Shown one piece after another: positions 34,999-45,048 of a stretch of DNA of 64,000 nucleotides. Both the position numbers and the translations under genes were made by a program. The notes beneath the pieces are model-generated. The model did no database searches. It was not told the origin of the DNA and worked only from the letters and a program-made list of their open reading frames with translations. Source of the DNA: an uncultured Caldilineaceae bacterium (GTDB lineage: Bacteria; Chloroflexota; Anaerolineae; Caldilineales; Caldilineaceae); NCBI GenBank assembly GCA_951813625.1, contig CATOTS010000012.1, positions 95,210-159,209 on the forward strand, read 5' to 3'. Position 1 is the first letter of the stretch. Each line of letters opens with the position of its first letter.

Positions 34999-37206
34999 TC
35001 ACTCTTGTTGCCCGTTTTCTTGCAAAAGCAGACGTGCGAGGAGGAGCTCCGGCTTCCAGACGTCTATCTCGACCGTGGGTACCAGCGTTTCGGTATTGTA
35101 GACGATCAGCTTGAGCTCGTAATCGCCGGGCGGAAGATCCGCCGGCAGGTCAAGGTGGAACAGCGTGTCGACCGGCACATCCGCGCGCCAGTTGCGGGTG
35201 CGTGCAAATGTCGAATTGCCCAGAACATGGTCAGTCTGGTAGGTATTCTGGCCGTCGGCATTCTGCAGACGCAAGGATACGGCGAAGTCGGTCTCCAAGC
35301 CGAATTCGGTTTGCCATTGCAGGGCAACCCACAAGGAGCCGCCTCTTTCCGGGCTGACTGATTGCTGCGAAGGGAACTGCTGCACCCCCTGCCCCAACGC
35401 GAGTCCCAGAAGGGTGATGCCGCCGTCGTAGCGGACGGCCATCGGTTTCAGCTGTCCGTAGAAGGTCCAGGGGCGGTCTAGGGCGACGTCGGTATAGGTA
35501 TGGATCTGAAAGTTGGGGAACGCTTCGCTGCTCTGATAGCGTCCAAACTTGTCCAATAGGGTGACTAGATTGCCGTCCCCCTGGCCGGACCAGCTGAGGT
35601 TGTCGTTCCAATCCAGTACTTTCACGGAGGAGAGGTCCTCGATGGCTGCGAGCGTGGTATGGACTTTTTGTGGCAGGTCGGGTCGGATGGCGCGAATGAC
35701 GTAGGCCGGCGCATTGCCGTGGTACAGGTATTCAAAGCCGTAGTGCTCATCGAAGCGGTAAGGGAGCAGGTAGACGGTTCCCGGGGCGGCCGGTTGCGCG
35801 TTCAGGATGCGGGCGGCATCGGCCCATTCTCCCTGATAGGTCAGATAGAAGGCCGGCGTAACAGCCCATTCGCGGAAATAGGTTTGATACGTGCGCAGCC
35901 CCCGCAACACAACGAGCCCCGCGACAAGAACGGCCAAGGCGACGGTGACCTGGCTCTGGATTCTGTGGCGTGCCTGTCCCATGTCAGAAAGGCCCCCACT
36001 TCCGCCGTTCTGCAAATCCGCTGCAGAATACGGCCATAGCCGTAGCCTGAGAAATTCGTAGGCCTCCCACAGGCCGACGCCGATAAGGAGGTAAACGGCG
36101 GGCGCTGCACCGATCATGCGCAGCGTGTTCGGTCCCAGGTCGGCGTCCAGGGAAAGCATTGCAGGCACAAGCAGGACCGCTAGCCAGAGCAACAGCAGTC
36201 GGTAGGCTGGCCGACGCCGCCAGCGCCAGACGGCCGTCCCCACGCCAACCCAGAATGAAAGGGCTTCCCACGGGTTCAGCATCGGCAGGCCGGCGAAGTT
36301 GTATCGCTCGCGTCGGTCGCCATGAAATCCGAAAGCCAACAGGTGCTCCCAGGCGTTGCGCAGTAAGGCTCCCCAAAGAGTCCCTTCGCCTTCGCGCAAG
36401 AGCCAGACCTCTCTGCTGCGAATGAAGAAGTGCTCGGGGTTGAGAGCGAAGTAGAGGAGAATCGGCGCGGCCACCAGTCCCGCTACCCCGACGAAGATGG
36501 CAGCCGATGGCAGCTCGGCGCGTACTCTTTCTTTCCTGGCTGAACACAGGGGGAACAGGAAACTCAGTCCAAAGGCAAGAAAAAGAAAGGGTGTGAAGCG
36601 CGACGGGATATAGGTATATGGGAGCAAGCCGGCGCAGACGCCGGCCATAGCAATCCGCCACCAGCTTCGCTTCTGTGCGGCTCCTGACCAGCCCCACCAG
36701 AGAAATACAAAGCAGAGGGTTAAGAGGAGCGGCAGATAGTTGGCGCGCAGCGACGCGCGTCCGATGATGGTCTGGCCGAGGGATACGGCGAGCGCGCCCG
36801 CGCCGACGCTTCCGATGAAGAGGCCGCGCCAAGGGGTCGGCCGGCCGCTCCCATCGCGACCGAAAAACAGTCGGCCCAACCAAAAGACGGCAAAGACCGT
36901 TGCCGCGCTTGCCAGGGCTGTTGGCAAACGAAATGCTAGTATCGAGCGCCCCAACGCGGAGGTGGTAAGCGCTATCGCATAGACGCCCATCCACTCGCGG
37001 CCACTGGCCGCTTCTGGAAAGAAAACCGCGTGTTCCCCCTGCAATACTTGCAGGGCATACACGCCGTCCGGTCCTTCATCGCTTTGAATCCCTTGCGGTA
37101 GTTCGGATATTCGGTGAAGGCGCAGGCTCAATACGCTCAGCGCCAATATGAGCAGAATCCCACCCGCCACCACCCGGAGGAGGAGGCGTTCCTTATTTTC
37201 TGACAT
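34999..37206 (-). CDS. GT-C membrane glycosyltransferase, array copy 3
   Basis: The 735-aa product has D43-E44 (GIQSDEGPDGVYAL) but the usual Ala-His after DEG is Pro-Asp, and the later loop reads GREWM instead of GREGL. The conserved block is altered to FGFHGDRRERYNF. The N-terminus is short. A promoter with TTGGAT-17-TATACT lies about 145 bp upstream, so this copy can start its own transcript that would also cover copies 2 and 1. The cytoplasmic mid-loop is short. Confidence 0.85.
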   Translation of the reverse strand: MSENKERLLLRVVAGGILLILALSVLSLRLHRISELPQGIQSDEGPDGVYALQVLQGEHAVFFPEAASGREWMGVYAIALTTSALGRSILAFRLPTALASAATVFAVFWLGRLFFGRDGSGRPTPWRGLFIGSVGAGALAVSLGQTIIGRASLRANYLPLLLTLCFVFLWWGWSGAAQKRSWWRIAMAGVCAGLLPYTYIPSRFTPFLFLAFGLSFLFPLCSARKERVRAELPSAAIFVGVAGLVAAPILLYFALNPEHFFIRSREVWLLREGEGTLWGALLRNAWEHLLAFGFHGDRRERYNFAGLPMLNPWEALSFWVGVGTAVWRWRRRPAYRLLLLWLAVLLVPAMLSLDADLGPNTLRMIGAAPAVYLLIGVGLWEAYEFLRLRLWPYSAADLQNGGSGGLSDMGQARHRIQSQVTVALAVLVAGLVVLRGLRTYQTYFREWAVTPAFYLTYQGEWADAARILNAQPAAPGTVYLLPYRFDEHYGFEYLYHGNAPAYVIRAIRPDLPQKVHTTLAAIEDLSSVKVLDWNDNLSWSGQGDGNLVTLLDKFGRYQSSEAFPNFQIHTYTDVALDRPWTFYGQLKPMAVRYDGGITLLGLALGQGVQQFPSQQSVSPERGGSLWVALQWQTEFGLETDFAVSLRLQNADGQNTYQTDHVLGNSTFARTRNWRADVPVDTLFHLDLPADLPPGDYELKLIVYNTETLVPTVEIDVWKPELLLARLLLQENGQQE

Positions 37207-37760
37207 ACGAATTCGCTATTGGTATGGGCCGCCAGGCAAGAGTCTCTTGAGGGGGGAGACGTCGCCTGCGCACCTCACCGTTCCGTTCTGGTCATAACTT
37301 GGGGTCAGACGCCTCAACAATTGGACGCGCACAAAGATACCCGATCGTTAAGTATAGAGATTTCGACAGCAGAATCCAACTGCCCGTGACCCTGATACTT
37401 TCCGCGGCATCGCCTTTTTGATAGTGCATGAAGCCTGCTCACAGGTTGTCGCCCACGTTCTGGCGTGCCAAGACTTTTCCTGTCTTGGAGAGATCATAAT
37501 GGGCAGCCGGATGGTGCGTTACAGCGCCACGGACGCACAATTTCAATTCGTTTCAACCGGACAGTGGTTCGGTTGGGGGCCGAGGTGAATCAGATTGCCG
37601 ATCGGTCCGCTCGGCGCTGCTGCAACCAGGTCTCCCGGCTGTGAGTCTGACCCGCATCCGTCCGACAGGTTTTGGACAGAGCGCGTTTGCCCGATATCCC
37701 TCCGGAAACGTCCCGGGCATGTTTCTGCGCTGGCAAAAGGTGGTTGCCTCTCCGCTCCAA
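37207..37760. other. Largest gap in the glycosyltransferase array
   Basis: This 554-bp gap contains the promoter of copy 3 (37351-37379) and a 7-bp stem with a 7-nt loop at 37468-37488 (CCAAGAC/GTCTTGG). The hairpin has no T-tract on the minus strand, so it is at best a weak terminator for copy 4. No credible gene is seen. Confidence 0.5.
37351..37379 (-). promoter_or_regulatory. Promoter of glycosyltransferase copy 3
   Basis: On the minus strand TTGGAT, a 17-nt spacer and TATACT. The spacer end TCTC and the following T match the promoter of copy 10, so the two are probably related by duplication. It divides the array into a seven-gene and a three-gene unit. Confidence 0.75.
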
Positions 37761-40022
37761 TCACTGAGATTTCACCAGGCGCAGGCGTTTCAGGACCACC
37801 TCCGGCTCCGCTACCCCTGGCGAATAAACCGGCTCCAACGTGGCGGCATTGTAGACGAGCAAACGCAGATCATAGTCGCCGGGCGGGAGGTCGGCCGGGA
37901 TATCGAGTTGAACGAGCGTGTCGAATGACGCTGACTCCCCTCCGCTTCCGGTGCGGGTATGGTCCGGTTTCCGTAGAGTTGCGTCCTTGATGTATTGGAA
38001 CTCTTCGCCTCCCGCGGCGCTGTACAAGCGTAACGATACCGCATAGTCGATATCCAGCCCGGCCGCGGTCTCCCACCGAAGGGCCGCCCATAGCGTACGC
38101 GTCTCTCCGAGACTGAGCAGTTGCCGGGATGGGAGTTGTTCGCGGCCCTGGCCGAGCGCAAATCCTCTGAGCGTGATGCCGCTGTCGAAATCGACCAAAA
38201 GGTGCTCAAGGTTTTCGTAGAATGTCCATGGGCGCTCCAGAGAAACATCTGAGAAGGCGTGGATCACAAAGCTGTCGTAGTCCTCGCTGCCCAGGTAACG
38301 CCCATACCTGTGTAGAAGAACGGTAATGCGCTTCGTTTCAATGGAGGTTCCGACAAGATTAGTCTTCCATTCGACAGCCTTCACCAAAGACAGGTTCTCG
38401 AATGAAGCCAGGGAGGTGCCAATCTTCTGCGCGAGGTTGGGCGTTCTGGGATGGAAGAGAAGCGCGGGCGCCTCGCCCTGATAGAGGTATTCGAATGTGT
38501 AGCTATTGAAATCCTCCCACAGGTCCGCCAAACGATGGCCGTCAGGAATCAAGTAGATAGTACCCGCGTCCGGTGGATGCTCGTGCATCTCTCTGACCAG
38601 TTCCAGCCACTCAGCCTTATAAATCCAGTGGACTTCGGGCGCGTCCGCCCACTTCTGGAAGTAGATCTGATAGGTCCGCACAACCTGCCCAACAATCATG
38701 GCGCCGACCAGAATTGCCAACGCGAAGGCAGATTTGGCCCAATGCTTACGGAGAATCAGTCCTGTCAGGAGTCGGCAGGTTTCCCACACACCCACCCCCG
38801 CGAGCAGATAAGCAGCCGGCAAAGCGCCGCTCATTCGAAGCGTGTTTGGGACGAATATATCCTTGGCCAGCACGGCCGGCAGGAGCAGCAGCGCCAACCA
38901 AAAAAGAAGCAGACGGTAGGCAGGGCGTTGCCAGCGCCAAAGGGACATCCCCACACCGATCCAGAAAAAGCAGGCTTCCCAGGGGGCCAGCAGCGGCTGT
39001 GCAGGATAGTTGTGTTCCCAAAATCGGTCGCCGCGGAAGCCAAAGACAGACAAGTGGCTCCGGATATTTTCCAGGAAGGCACGCACTGGGTCGGCCTGAC
39101 CTTGCCCCGGGTGAAAGACCAGCAACTGATCGCTGCGCATGAAGAAATGTTGAGGATGCAGAGCAAAGTGGACCAAAATCGGCGCGGCCACCAGCAGGGA
39201 TACGCCTGCGAACAGAAGCGCCCAAGGCAGATGATATTTCAGGTAGCCTGTCCACAAGTGCGCGGCGAATCGAGAAAGTCGAGGCATAAGAGGTATCCCT
39301 GTGTCCCACCTCTCTCGTTCACGGATGCTCCATGAAATCAAAAACCCTACGCCCAGGAAGAAAAACAGAAAAGGCGCAAAACGCGCCGCGATATAGGAGT
39401 AGGGCAACGACCCCGCAAACACGCCCGCAAGCGCGATCCACGCCCAGTTTCGCTGGCTCCATCCGCGCCAGAGCAGGGCCATACAAAGACAGAGAAGCAG
39501 CGGTAGAAAGTTGGCCCTGTAGGCGGTTCGTCCGATGATCGTCAGTCCGAGAGAAGCGGCCATAAGACCCGCGCCCACGCCGCCGACAAGCAGACCGCGC
39601 CAAGGGGTTGCCTGCCCGTACTCGTCATCGCTGCCAAAGAGCATCCGCCCCAACCAGAAGACGCCGAAGACCGTGCCCGCGCTCGCGAGAGCCGCAGGCA
39701 GGCGCAGAGCCAGCATCGTCTGACCCCAAAGCGCTGTCGTCAAAGCGACCGCGTAAACCATCAGACCTTCGCGGCCGTTGTTTCCGGGGAAGAAGACGCC
39801 GTGCTCTCCGCCTAACACTTGCATAGCGTCTACGCCATGAGCGCTCTCATCAAGCGTGAGGCCTGGCGGAATTTCGGTCAACCGGTACAGGCGAAGCAAA
39901 CCGACGGCCAAAATAAGGGCCAGCAGGATGCCGACAGTTACCAAGGCGACGGGGCGCCCCGCGTTGCCTTCCGACCCGGTGCAGCCGGCAGATCGCTCCT
40001 TCAATCGAGCCGATTCGGGCAT
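37761..40022 (-). CDS. GT-C membrane glycosyltransferase, array copy 4
   Basis: The 753-aa product starts best at ATG 40022 (MPESARLKER); the track's 40109 start is a TTG and would add 29 residues with no parallel in other copies. D58-E59 are present (GLTLDESAHGVDAM, with Ser in place of Gly after DE), and GREGL follows. The family block reads FGFRGDRFWEHNY. A long mid-loop insertion rich in charged residues (SIRERERWDTGIPLMPRLSR) is found here. The C-terminal domain is close to those of other copies. Gap to copy 5 is 105 bp. Confidence 0.85.
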   Translation of the reverse strand: MPESARLKERSAGCTGSEGNAGRPVALVTVGILLALILAVGLLRLYRLTEIPPGLTLDESAHGVDAMQVLGGEHGVFFPGNNGREGLMVYAVALTTALWGQTMLALRLPAALASAGTVFGVFWLGRMLFGSDDEYGQATPWRGLLVGGVGAGLMAASLGLTIIGRTAYRANFLPLLLCLCMALLWRGWSQRNWAWIALAGVFAGSLPYSYIAARFAPFLFFFLGVGFLISWSIRERERWDTGIPLMPRLSRFAAHLWTGYLKYHLPWALLFAGVSLLVAAPILVHFALHPQHFFMRSDQLLVFHPGQGQADPVRAFLENIRSHLSVFGFRGDRFWEHNYPAQPLLAPWEACFFWIGVGMSLWRWQRPAYRLLLFWLALLLLPAVLAKDIFVPNTLRMSGALPAAYLLAGVGVWETCRLLTGLILRKHWAKSAFALAILVGAMIVGQVVRTYQIYFQKWADAPEVHWIYKAEWLELVREMHEHPPDAGTIYLIPDGHRLADLWEDFNSYTFEYLYQGEAPALLFHPRTPNLAQKIGTSLASFENLSLVKAVEWKTNLVGTSIETKRITVLLHRYGRYLGSEDYDSFVIHAFSDVSLERPWTFYENLEHLLVDFDSGITLRGFALGQGREQLPSRQLLSLGETRTLWAALRWETAAGLDIDYAVSLRLYSAAGGEEFQYIKDATLRKPDHTRTGSGGESASFDTLVQLDIPADLPPGDYDLRLLVYNAATLEPVYSPGVAEPEVVLKRLRLVKSQ

Positions 40023-40127
40023 AAGCTGTGGACAAAAATATTCGGCGTGAGGACGCTCATTGGACTCTTTTGGTGGCTCTGCGCACTGCAGGTTGACAGT
40101 CTGAACCAACTACGAAGGGCGCGTCTG

Positions 40128-42392
40128 TTACTCTCTTTCCGCCAACCGCAGGCGCGCCAAGACCGATTCCGGCTTTCCAAGCCCGGTTTCAACCGCTGGC
40201 CTGAGTGTTCCAGAGTCGTAAACGACCAGTCTCAACTCGTAATCACCGGCGGGGAGACCGGGAGGGGGATCGATAAGGAAGAGAGTGTCTACCTTTACCC
40301 CCTTTGCCCAGCTGCTTGTTAGTTTGTGGCCTGCATCGAGTAGGAGGGCGTCCTTTTGGTAAACCATTCCTCCCCCCGAATCGTGCAGTCGCAGGGATAT
40401 CGAGGAATCGACGGCAATACCGGCGCCAGCTTGCCACTGCAGGGCGATCCAAAGAGGGTGGTTTGCTATCACGCTGGCCGGCTGCAGGGCTGAGTGTTGC
40501 TTCTTGCCCTGTCCTATTGCGAACCCTACCAGAGCACTGCCGTCGTCGTAGACAAGTGCAACCGACTCCAGCTGTTCATGGAGGCTCCAGGGTCGTTCCA
40601 GGTCAAGGTCGGTGTAGGTGTGAATTCGAAAGCTGTCGAACTCGGCGCTGCCCAGGTAACTTCCATACTTGTCGAGTAGAAGGGAAATGTGCTCCTCCGC
40701 GCGGCCGTCCCCGCCGACCCCATCGTCCTTCCAGTCTATGAATCCGACTGCAGCAAGGTCGTTCGTCGTCAACAATGATCTTCTGATCTCCTGCGGTACA
40801 TAGGGCATGGCGGCGGGAATAACGTCAGCCGGCGAGACACCGTGATAGAGGTACTTGAAACTAAACATTTCGCTGATTACGTACGGGACCAGGTAGACCA
40901 TGCCATGCTCAGCCGGTCGCGCGTTAAGTGTGCGGGCCAACTCTGTCCACTCAGTCTCGTTCATCCTGTAAATTTCGGGGGAACCCGCCCATACCTGGAA
41001 GTAGGTTCGATAGGTCAATACGCCCTGGACCAGGATCATGCCGCCAACTGCGCCCCCTAGGAAGATCGCAGCCGGCGTACTCACTTTTGCGAGGGTGCGT
41101 GCGGCGGGCATCGGTACGACTGTCGCCCGCTTCCAGATGAATTGAGAAGACTCCCACAGGCCGGTAGCTGCGAGCAGGTAGACGGCCGGCGTTGCACCCA
41201 TCATGCGCAGGAAGTGAGGGACGTTCTCATCCCTGGAGAGCATAGCCGGCAGGATCAGGATGCCCAGCCAAAGTAGCAGCAATCGGTAGGCGGGGCGCTG
41301 CCAGCGCCACAGGGCCAGACCGACGCCCAGCCAGAAGAAGAGCGTTTCCACAGGGTTCAGCATGGACTGACCCGCGAAGTTGTGCCGCCAGTTCGGGTCA
41401 CCGCGCCAACCGAAGGCTAGCAGGTGATCCCAGGCGTTTGCCAGTAAGGCCGCGAATAAGCTCCCCTCACCCTCGCGCAGGAGCCAGACCGCGCTGCTGC
41501 GCATGAGAAAGTGTTCGGGATGCAATGCAAAATGGATCAGGATAGGTGCCGCAACCAAGCCGGTTACACCCACGAAAAGGGCTACACGCGGCAGCTCAAG
41601 CCGCAATCGAGCTGCAAGCAAAGCGCGGCGAAGTAAGCGAGATCGCTCCCCGCTCACCTCACTCCTGTCTGAGAGGCCCCCCCAGGGAACGAGAAAGCTA
41701 ATTCCAAAGAGAAGAAAGAGGAATGGTGTGAAACGGGCCGGTATATATGTGTAGGGCAGCAGCCCAGCGCACACCCCCGCCAGCGCAACCCGCCACCTGC
41801 TTTGCTTACCATCCGCGTTCAAGCCGTCCGCCGAGGACCTGTTTCTGGTGCCGTTCCATCCCCACCACAACAGGGAAATACACAGGACAAGGAGCAGCGG
41901 CATGTGGGTGATCTTGCTATAGGATGTCCGGCCGATGATTGTCTGACTCATGGATACTGCCATCAGACCGGCTCCGGCCCCGCCTATCAGCAAGCCGCGC
42001 CAAGGGGTAGCTCGGCCTCCTTCGTCTTCGCCGAATAGCAGTCGTCCCATCCAGAACAGGGCAAATACCAGTGCAGCACTGCCCAGTGCCGTGGGCAGAC
42101 GCATTGCCAGCAGATTGCGCCCGAGGAGCGAAGTAGACAGCGCTAACGCGTAGATGGCGGAAGGTTCTCGACCTTGGTCTACGGGGAAAAAGACAGCATG
42201 TTCGCCTTGCAGAACGCGCAGAGCCAACGCGCCATCAATGCCTTCATCTCTGTTGAGGCCCGCTGGAACTTCGTCCAGCCGCTGCAGACGCAGCAACACA
42301 ACGACCAACGTCAAACCAATCAGAATGGCCCAAGTAGTCAACAAGATCCGGCGGCGTTCGCTATATGGGAGCAGTCCAAAATTGGGGCACAA
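40128..42392 (-). CDS. GT-C membrane glycosyltransferase, array copy 5
   Basis: The 754-aa product shows D49-E50 (GLNRDEGIDGALAL), with Ile-Asp in place of Ala-His, and GREPS where most copies have GREGL; the Glu of that segment is kept. The block FGWRGDPNWRHNF is close to consensus. A mid-loop insertion of about 20 residues (DRSEVSGERSRLLRRALL) is present. The start is unsure: the frame opens with TTG at 42392 and the N-terminal tail is shorter than in most copies; AGGAA lies just upstream. The intergenic repeat 42481-42690 lies just before this gene. Confidence 0.82.
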   Translation of the reverse strand: MCPNFGLLPYSERRRILLTTWAILIGLTLVVVLLRLQRLDEVPAGLNRDEGIDGALALRVLQGEHAVFFPVDQGREPSAIYALALSTSLLGRNLLAMRLPTALGSAALVFALFWMGRLLFGEDEGGRATPWRGLLIGGAGAGLMAVSMSQTIIGRTSYSKITHMPLLLVLCISLLWWGWNGTRNRSSADGLNADGKQSRWRVALAGVCAGLLPYTYIPARFTPFLFLLFGISFLVPWGGLSDRSEVSGERSRLLRRALLAARLRLELPRVALFVGVTGLVAAPILIHFALHPEHFLMRSSAVWLLREGEGSLFAALLANAWDHLLAFGWRGDPNWRHNFAGQSMLNPVETLFFWLGVGLALWRWQRPAYRLLLLWLGILILPAMLSRDENVPHFLRMMGATPAVYLLAATGLWESSQFIWKRATVVPMPAARTLAKVSTPAAIFLGGAVGGMILVQGVLTYRTYFQVWAGSPEIYRMNETEWTELARTLNARPAEHGMVYLVPYVISEMFSFKYLYHGVSPADVIPAAMPYVPQEIRRSLLTTNDLAAVGFIDWKDDGVGGDGRAEEHISLLLDKYGSYLGSAEFDSFRIHTYTDLDLERPWSLHEQLESVALVYDDGSALVGFAIGQGKKQHSALQPASVIANHPLWIALQWQAGAGIAVDSSISLRLHDSGGGMVYQKDALLLDAGHKLTSSWAKGVKVDTLFLIDPPPGLPAGDYELRLVVYDSGTLRPAVETGLGKPESVLARLRLAERE

Positions 42393-42794
42393 ATTCCTAT
42401 ACCTCGGGTAGCAATGGAGTCATGGCTAGTCCACGGTCCATTCTCTGGCAGAGTGGAGGAATACGCTTTGCTGAATCCTTTTGGGCGGTCGGGCCTGCGG
42501 CCCTCCCTTGTGCGGGGGGACTCCCCCCGCAACGCCCCCCTCCAAAACCAGCGCTCACCGACGGTACGCCGTCATTCCTGCAGCGCGGCTTATCCAACGT
42601 GGTGGCGGCCAACCGAATACGCAATCAGAGAATCTGAATGGCGGCGGGGATCATGCACTGGTCGAGACTGACGCTGTATGTGGCTTAGTAGTTACGTGCC
42701 GAGACACAAATCAAGGAGGGCGTCGGTCTTGTCGGAGCTCGAGATCACCGCGTCGGGCCGAGAATCTAAGCGCTATCGGCTAAGGGTCCGTCAT
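42393..42794. other. Gap in the array that holds the dispersed repeat
   Basis: This 402-bp gap between copies 6 and 5 is occupied in its middle by the 210-bp repeat copy 2. The remaining sequence shows no promoter or ORF I trust. Confidence 0.5.
42481..42690. repeat. 210-bp dispersed hairpin repeat, copy 2
   Basis: It matches 4571-4780 in the same orientation, ungapped, with about 13 differences. The strong stem TGCGGGGGG-act-CCCCCCGCA is unchanged, and GACGG-tacg-CCGTC is a perfect hairpin here but has two changes in copy 1. Flanks outside the 210 bp do not match. Small ORFs in it (42365-42783 and others) are not real genes. Confidence 0.8.
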
Positions 42795-44975
42795 TCAGCG
42801 GCTTTCGGCAAGGTGGAGTCGAGCCAGCACAAACTCAGGTTTCCAGACATCGACCTCGACAGTCGGCGTTAGCGTTTCGGTGTCGTAGACAATCAGCCGT
42901 AGTTCGTATTCGCCGGGATCAAGGCTGTCCGGAAAGTCCAGATGAAACAGGGTGTCGACGATTTCACCAGTCCGCCAGTGGCTGGTGCGCGCGCGGTCCG
43001 GGTTTCCTAGGACAGCGTCTCTCTGGAAGATCATCTCCTCCTCACCATCATAGAGTCGGAGGGAAATTGCAAAGTCGGTCGCTAATTCGCGCGTGGTCTC
43101 CCACTGTACTGCTATCCAGAGTGAGCGAGCATTTCCGAGTTCAAGCAGTTGCTTCGAGGGTAATTGCTGCGCGACTTGGCCCAATGCGAGCCCCCGAAGT
43201 TCGATGCCGCCGTCGTAGCGGATATTGAGCGGTTCCAGGTTTTCGTAAAACGTCCAGGGTTGGTCCAGGGAGATGTCGGTGAAGGTGTGGATCCGAAATC
43301 CGGCGAACTCGTCGCTGCCGAGGCGGTGGCCGTACTTACTGAGAAGGAAGATGAAGTTTTCGTCTCCACCTCCGGTCCAGGAAGAATCTTCCTTCCAATC
43401 GATTACCTTCACATGTACGAGATCTTCCGTCCTGCCCAGCAGAGCTCTGATCTTGGCCGCCAGGTCGGGACTCCTGGCATGAATGATGTGGGCCGGCGGC
43501 CTGCCCTGGTACAGGTACTCGAAGCTGGGGTGACCATCGACCCTGTAGGGAATAATGTAAACCGTTCCCTCTGTGAACGGCTGCTCGTTCAAGACGCTGG
43601 CCGCGTCTGTCAGTTCAGACTCGTAAAGCTCATACAGATCGGGGATGGTCGCCCATCTGTGGAAAAAAGTACGATATGTGAGCACACCCTGGACCGCAAG
43701 GGCTATGCCGATAATGCTTGCCGCAGCGATTGAGAATGTGCGCTCCTCCAGGGCGCGGGACCGCTTCCGCAGGAGACGAAATATCTCCCATACCCCGACG
43801 CCAATCAGCAGATAGGCAGCCGGCGCCGCGCCGATCATGCGCAGATAGTGCGGCACGAGATCGTCCCGCGCCAGCATGGGGGGCAGAAGCATTACGCCCA
43901 GCCAGAGAAGCAGCAGTCGATAGGCGGGCCGTCGCCAGCGCCACAGCGTCATCCCAACACCAAACAAGAAAAAGATCGCTTCCAGCGGATTCAACAGGGG
44001 CTGGTTGCCAAAGTTATGCCGCCAGTGCGGATCGCCGCGAAAGCCGAAGGCCAACAGATGCAGCCAGATATTGTCCAGCACTGTTCGCGTCGGATCTCCC
44101 AGATTGTAGTGTGAATCGAGGACCCAAAGATGCCTGCTGCGCAGGAAAAAGTGTTCGGGGTGCAGAACAAAGTAGAGGAGGATGGGAGCAGCGATCAGCG
44201 CGGTAACGCCCAAGAAGAGGCTCAGCCGCGGCAACTCGGCCCGCACCGCCTGCCATCTGCCAGAGCCAAATGGAGGCAAAAAGCTCAGCCCAAACAGAAG
44301 AAAGAGAATGGGTACGAAACGGGAGGCGATGTAGGTGTACGGGACCAATCCGAGGAACACACCCGCCATTGCGTACCTCCACCAAGCCCCGCCGCGCAGG
44401 CTCTGCTGCCTCGATCCTTCCCACAGAAAGGCAAGAGAGAGACAGAGTAAGAGGGGCAGGAAGTTGCCGCGAAAAACGTGTCGCCCGATGACGGTATAGC
44501 TGAGAGAAAGGGCCAGCAGTCCGGCGGCGACGCCGCCAACCAAAAGTCCGCGCCAGGGGGTGGAATTCTCATTCTCATCTTCTCCAAAGAGCGCCCTCCC
44601 CAGCCAGAAGACGGCAAATACTGTGCCCGCGCTCGCCAAAGCTGTTGGCAGTCGAATAGCCAGAATGTCGCGCCCCAACAAAGTCGTTGTCAGGGCAACG
44701 GCATAGGCGCTCAGTCCTTCGAGACCATCGCTGTACCTGGGAAAAAAGACGGTGTGCTCCCCTCGCAGCACCTGGAGAGCGTTTGCGCCGTGTGCCCCTT
44801 CGTCGTAAAAGATTCCCGGCGGGATTTCAGTGAGACGGTAGAGGCGCAGAACGAATACTACCAAGGCTAGGGCGAGCAGGATTGCCCATGACACCAGCCG
44901 GATGCGACTGTGCTTAAATCTTAGAAACTTTGATGCGTCGTCCGATTGTGGCTTCGACTCCACCGTTTCCGGCAT
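42795..44975 (-). CDS. GT-C membrane glycosyltransferase, array copy 6
   Basis: The 726-aa product has D58-E59 (GIFYDEGAHGANAL) and GLEGL. The segment FFPRYSDGLEGL is like that of copy 1, so these two copies may be sister genes. Conserved block: FGFRGDPHWRHNF; RMIGAAPAAYLLIGVGVWE is present. The mid-loop is short (SGRWQAVRAELPR). ATG 44975 is supported by the shared MPET start also found in copy 9. It follows copy 7 by 73 bp. Confidence 0.86.
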   Translation of the reverse strand: MPETVESKPQSDDASKFLRFKHSRIRLVSWAILLALALVVFVLRLYRLTEIPPGIFYDEGAHGANALQVLRGEHTVFFPRYSDGLEGLSAYAVALTTTLLGRDILAIRLPTALASAGTVFAVFWLGRALFGEDENENSTPWRGLLVGGVAAGLLALSLSYTVIGRHVFRGNFLPLLLCLSLAFLWEGSRQQSLRGGAWWRYAMAGVFLGLVPYTYIASRFVPILFLLFGLSFLPPFGSGRWQAVRAELPRLSLFLGVTALIAAPILLYFVLHPEHFFLRSRHLWVLDSHYNLGDPTRTVLDNIWLHLLAFGFRGDPHWRHNFGNQPLLNPLEAIFFLFGVGMTLWRWRRPAYRLLLLWLGVMLLPPMLARDDLVPHYLRMIGAAPAAYLLIGVGVWEIFRLLRKRSRALEERTFSIAAASIIGIALAVQGVLTYRTFFHRWATIPDLYELYESELTDAASVLNEQPFTEGTVYIIPYRVDGHPSFEYLYQGRPPAHIIHARSPDLAAKIRALLGRTEDLVHVKVIDWKEDSSWTGGGDENFIFLLSKYGHRLGSDEFAGFRIHTFTDISLDQPWTFYENLEPLNIRYDGGIELRGLALGQVAQQLPSKQLLELGNARSLWIAVQWETTRELATDFAISLRLYDGEEEMIFQRDAVLGNPDRARTSHWRTGEIVDTLFHLDFPDSLDPGEYELRLIVYDTETLTPTVEVDVWKPEFVLARLHLAESR

Positions 44976-45048
44976 TTCCCTAACTTTTCTCTCCTTTAGT
45001 CCCGAGCGTGAACCGAGCCAATGACGTCAACGGATGAGACGTTTTCAA

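Noticed and set aside
42365-42783. Small ORFs upstream of array copy 5 as a gene
   Set aside because: They overlap in several frames within the 210-bp repeat and carry no domain.
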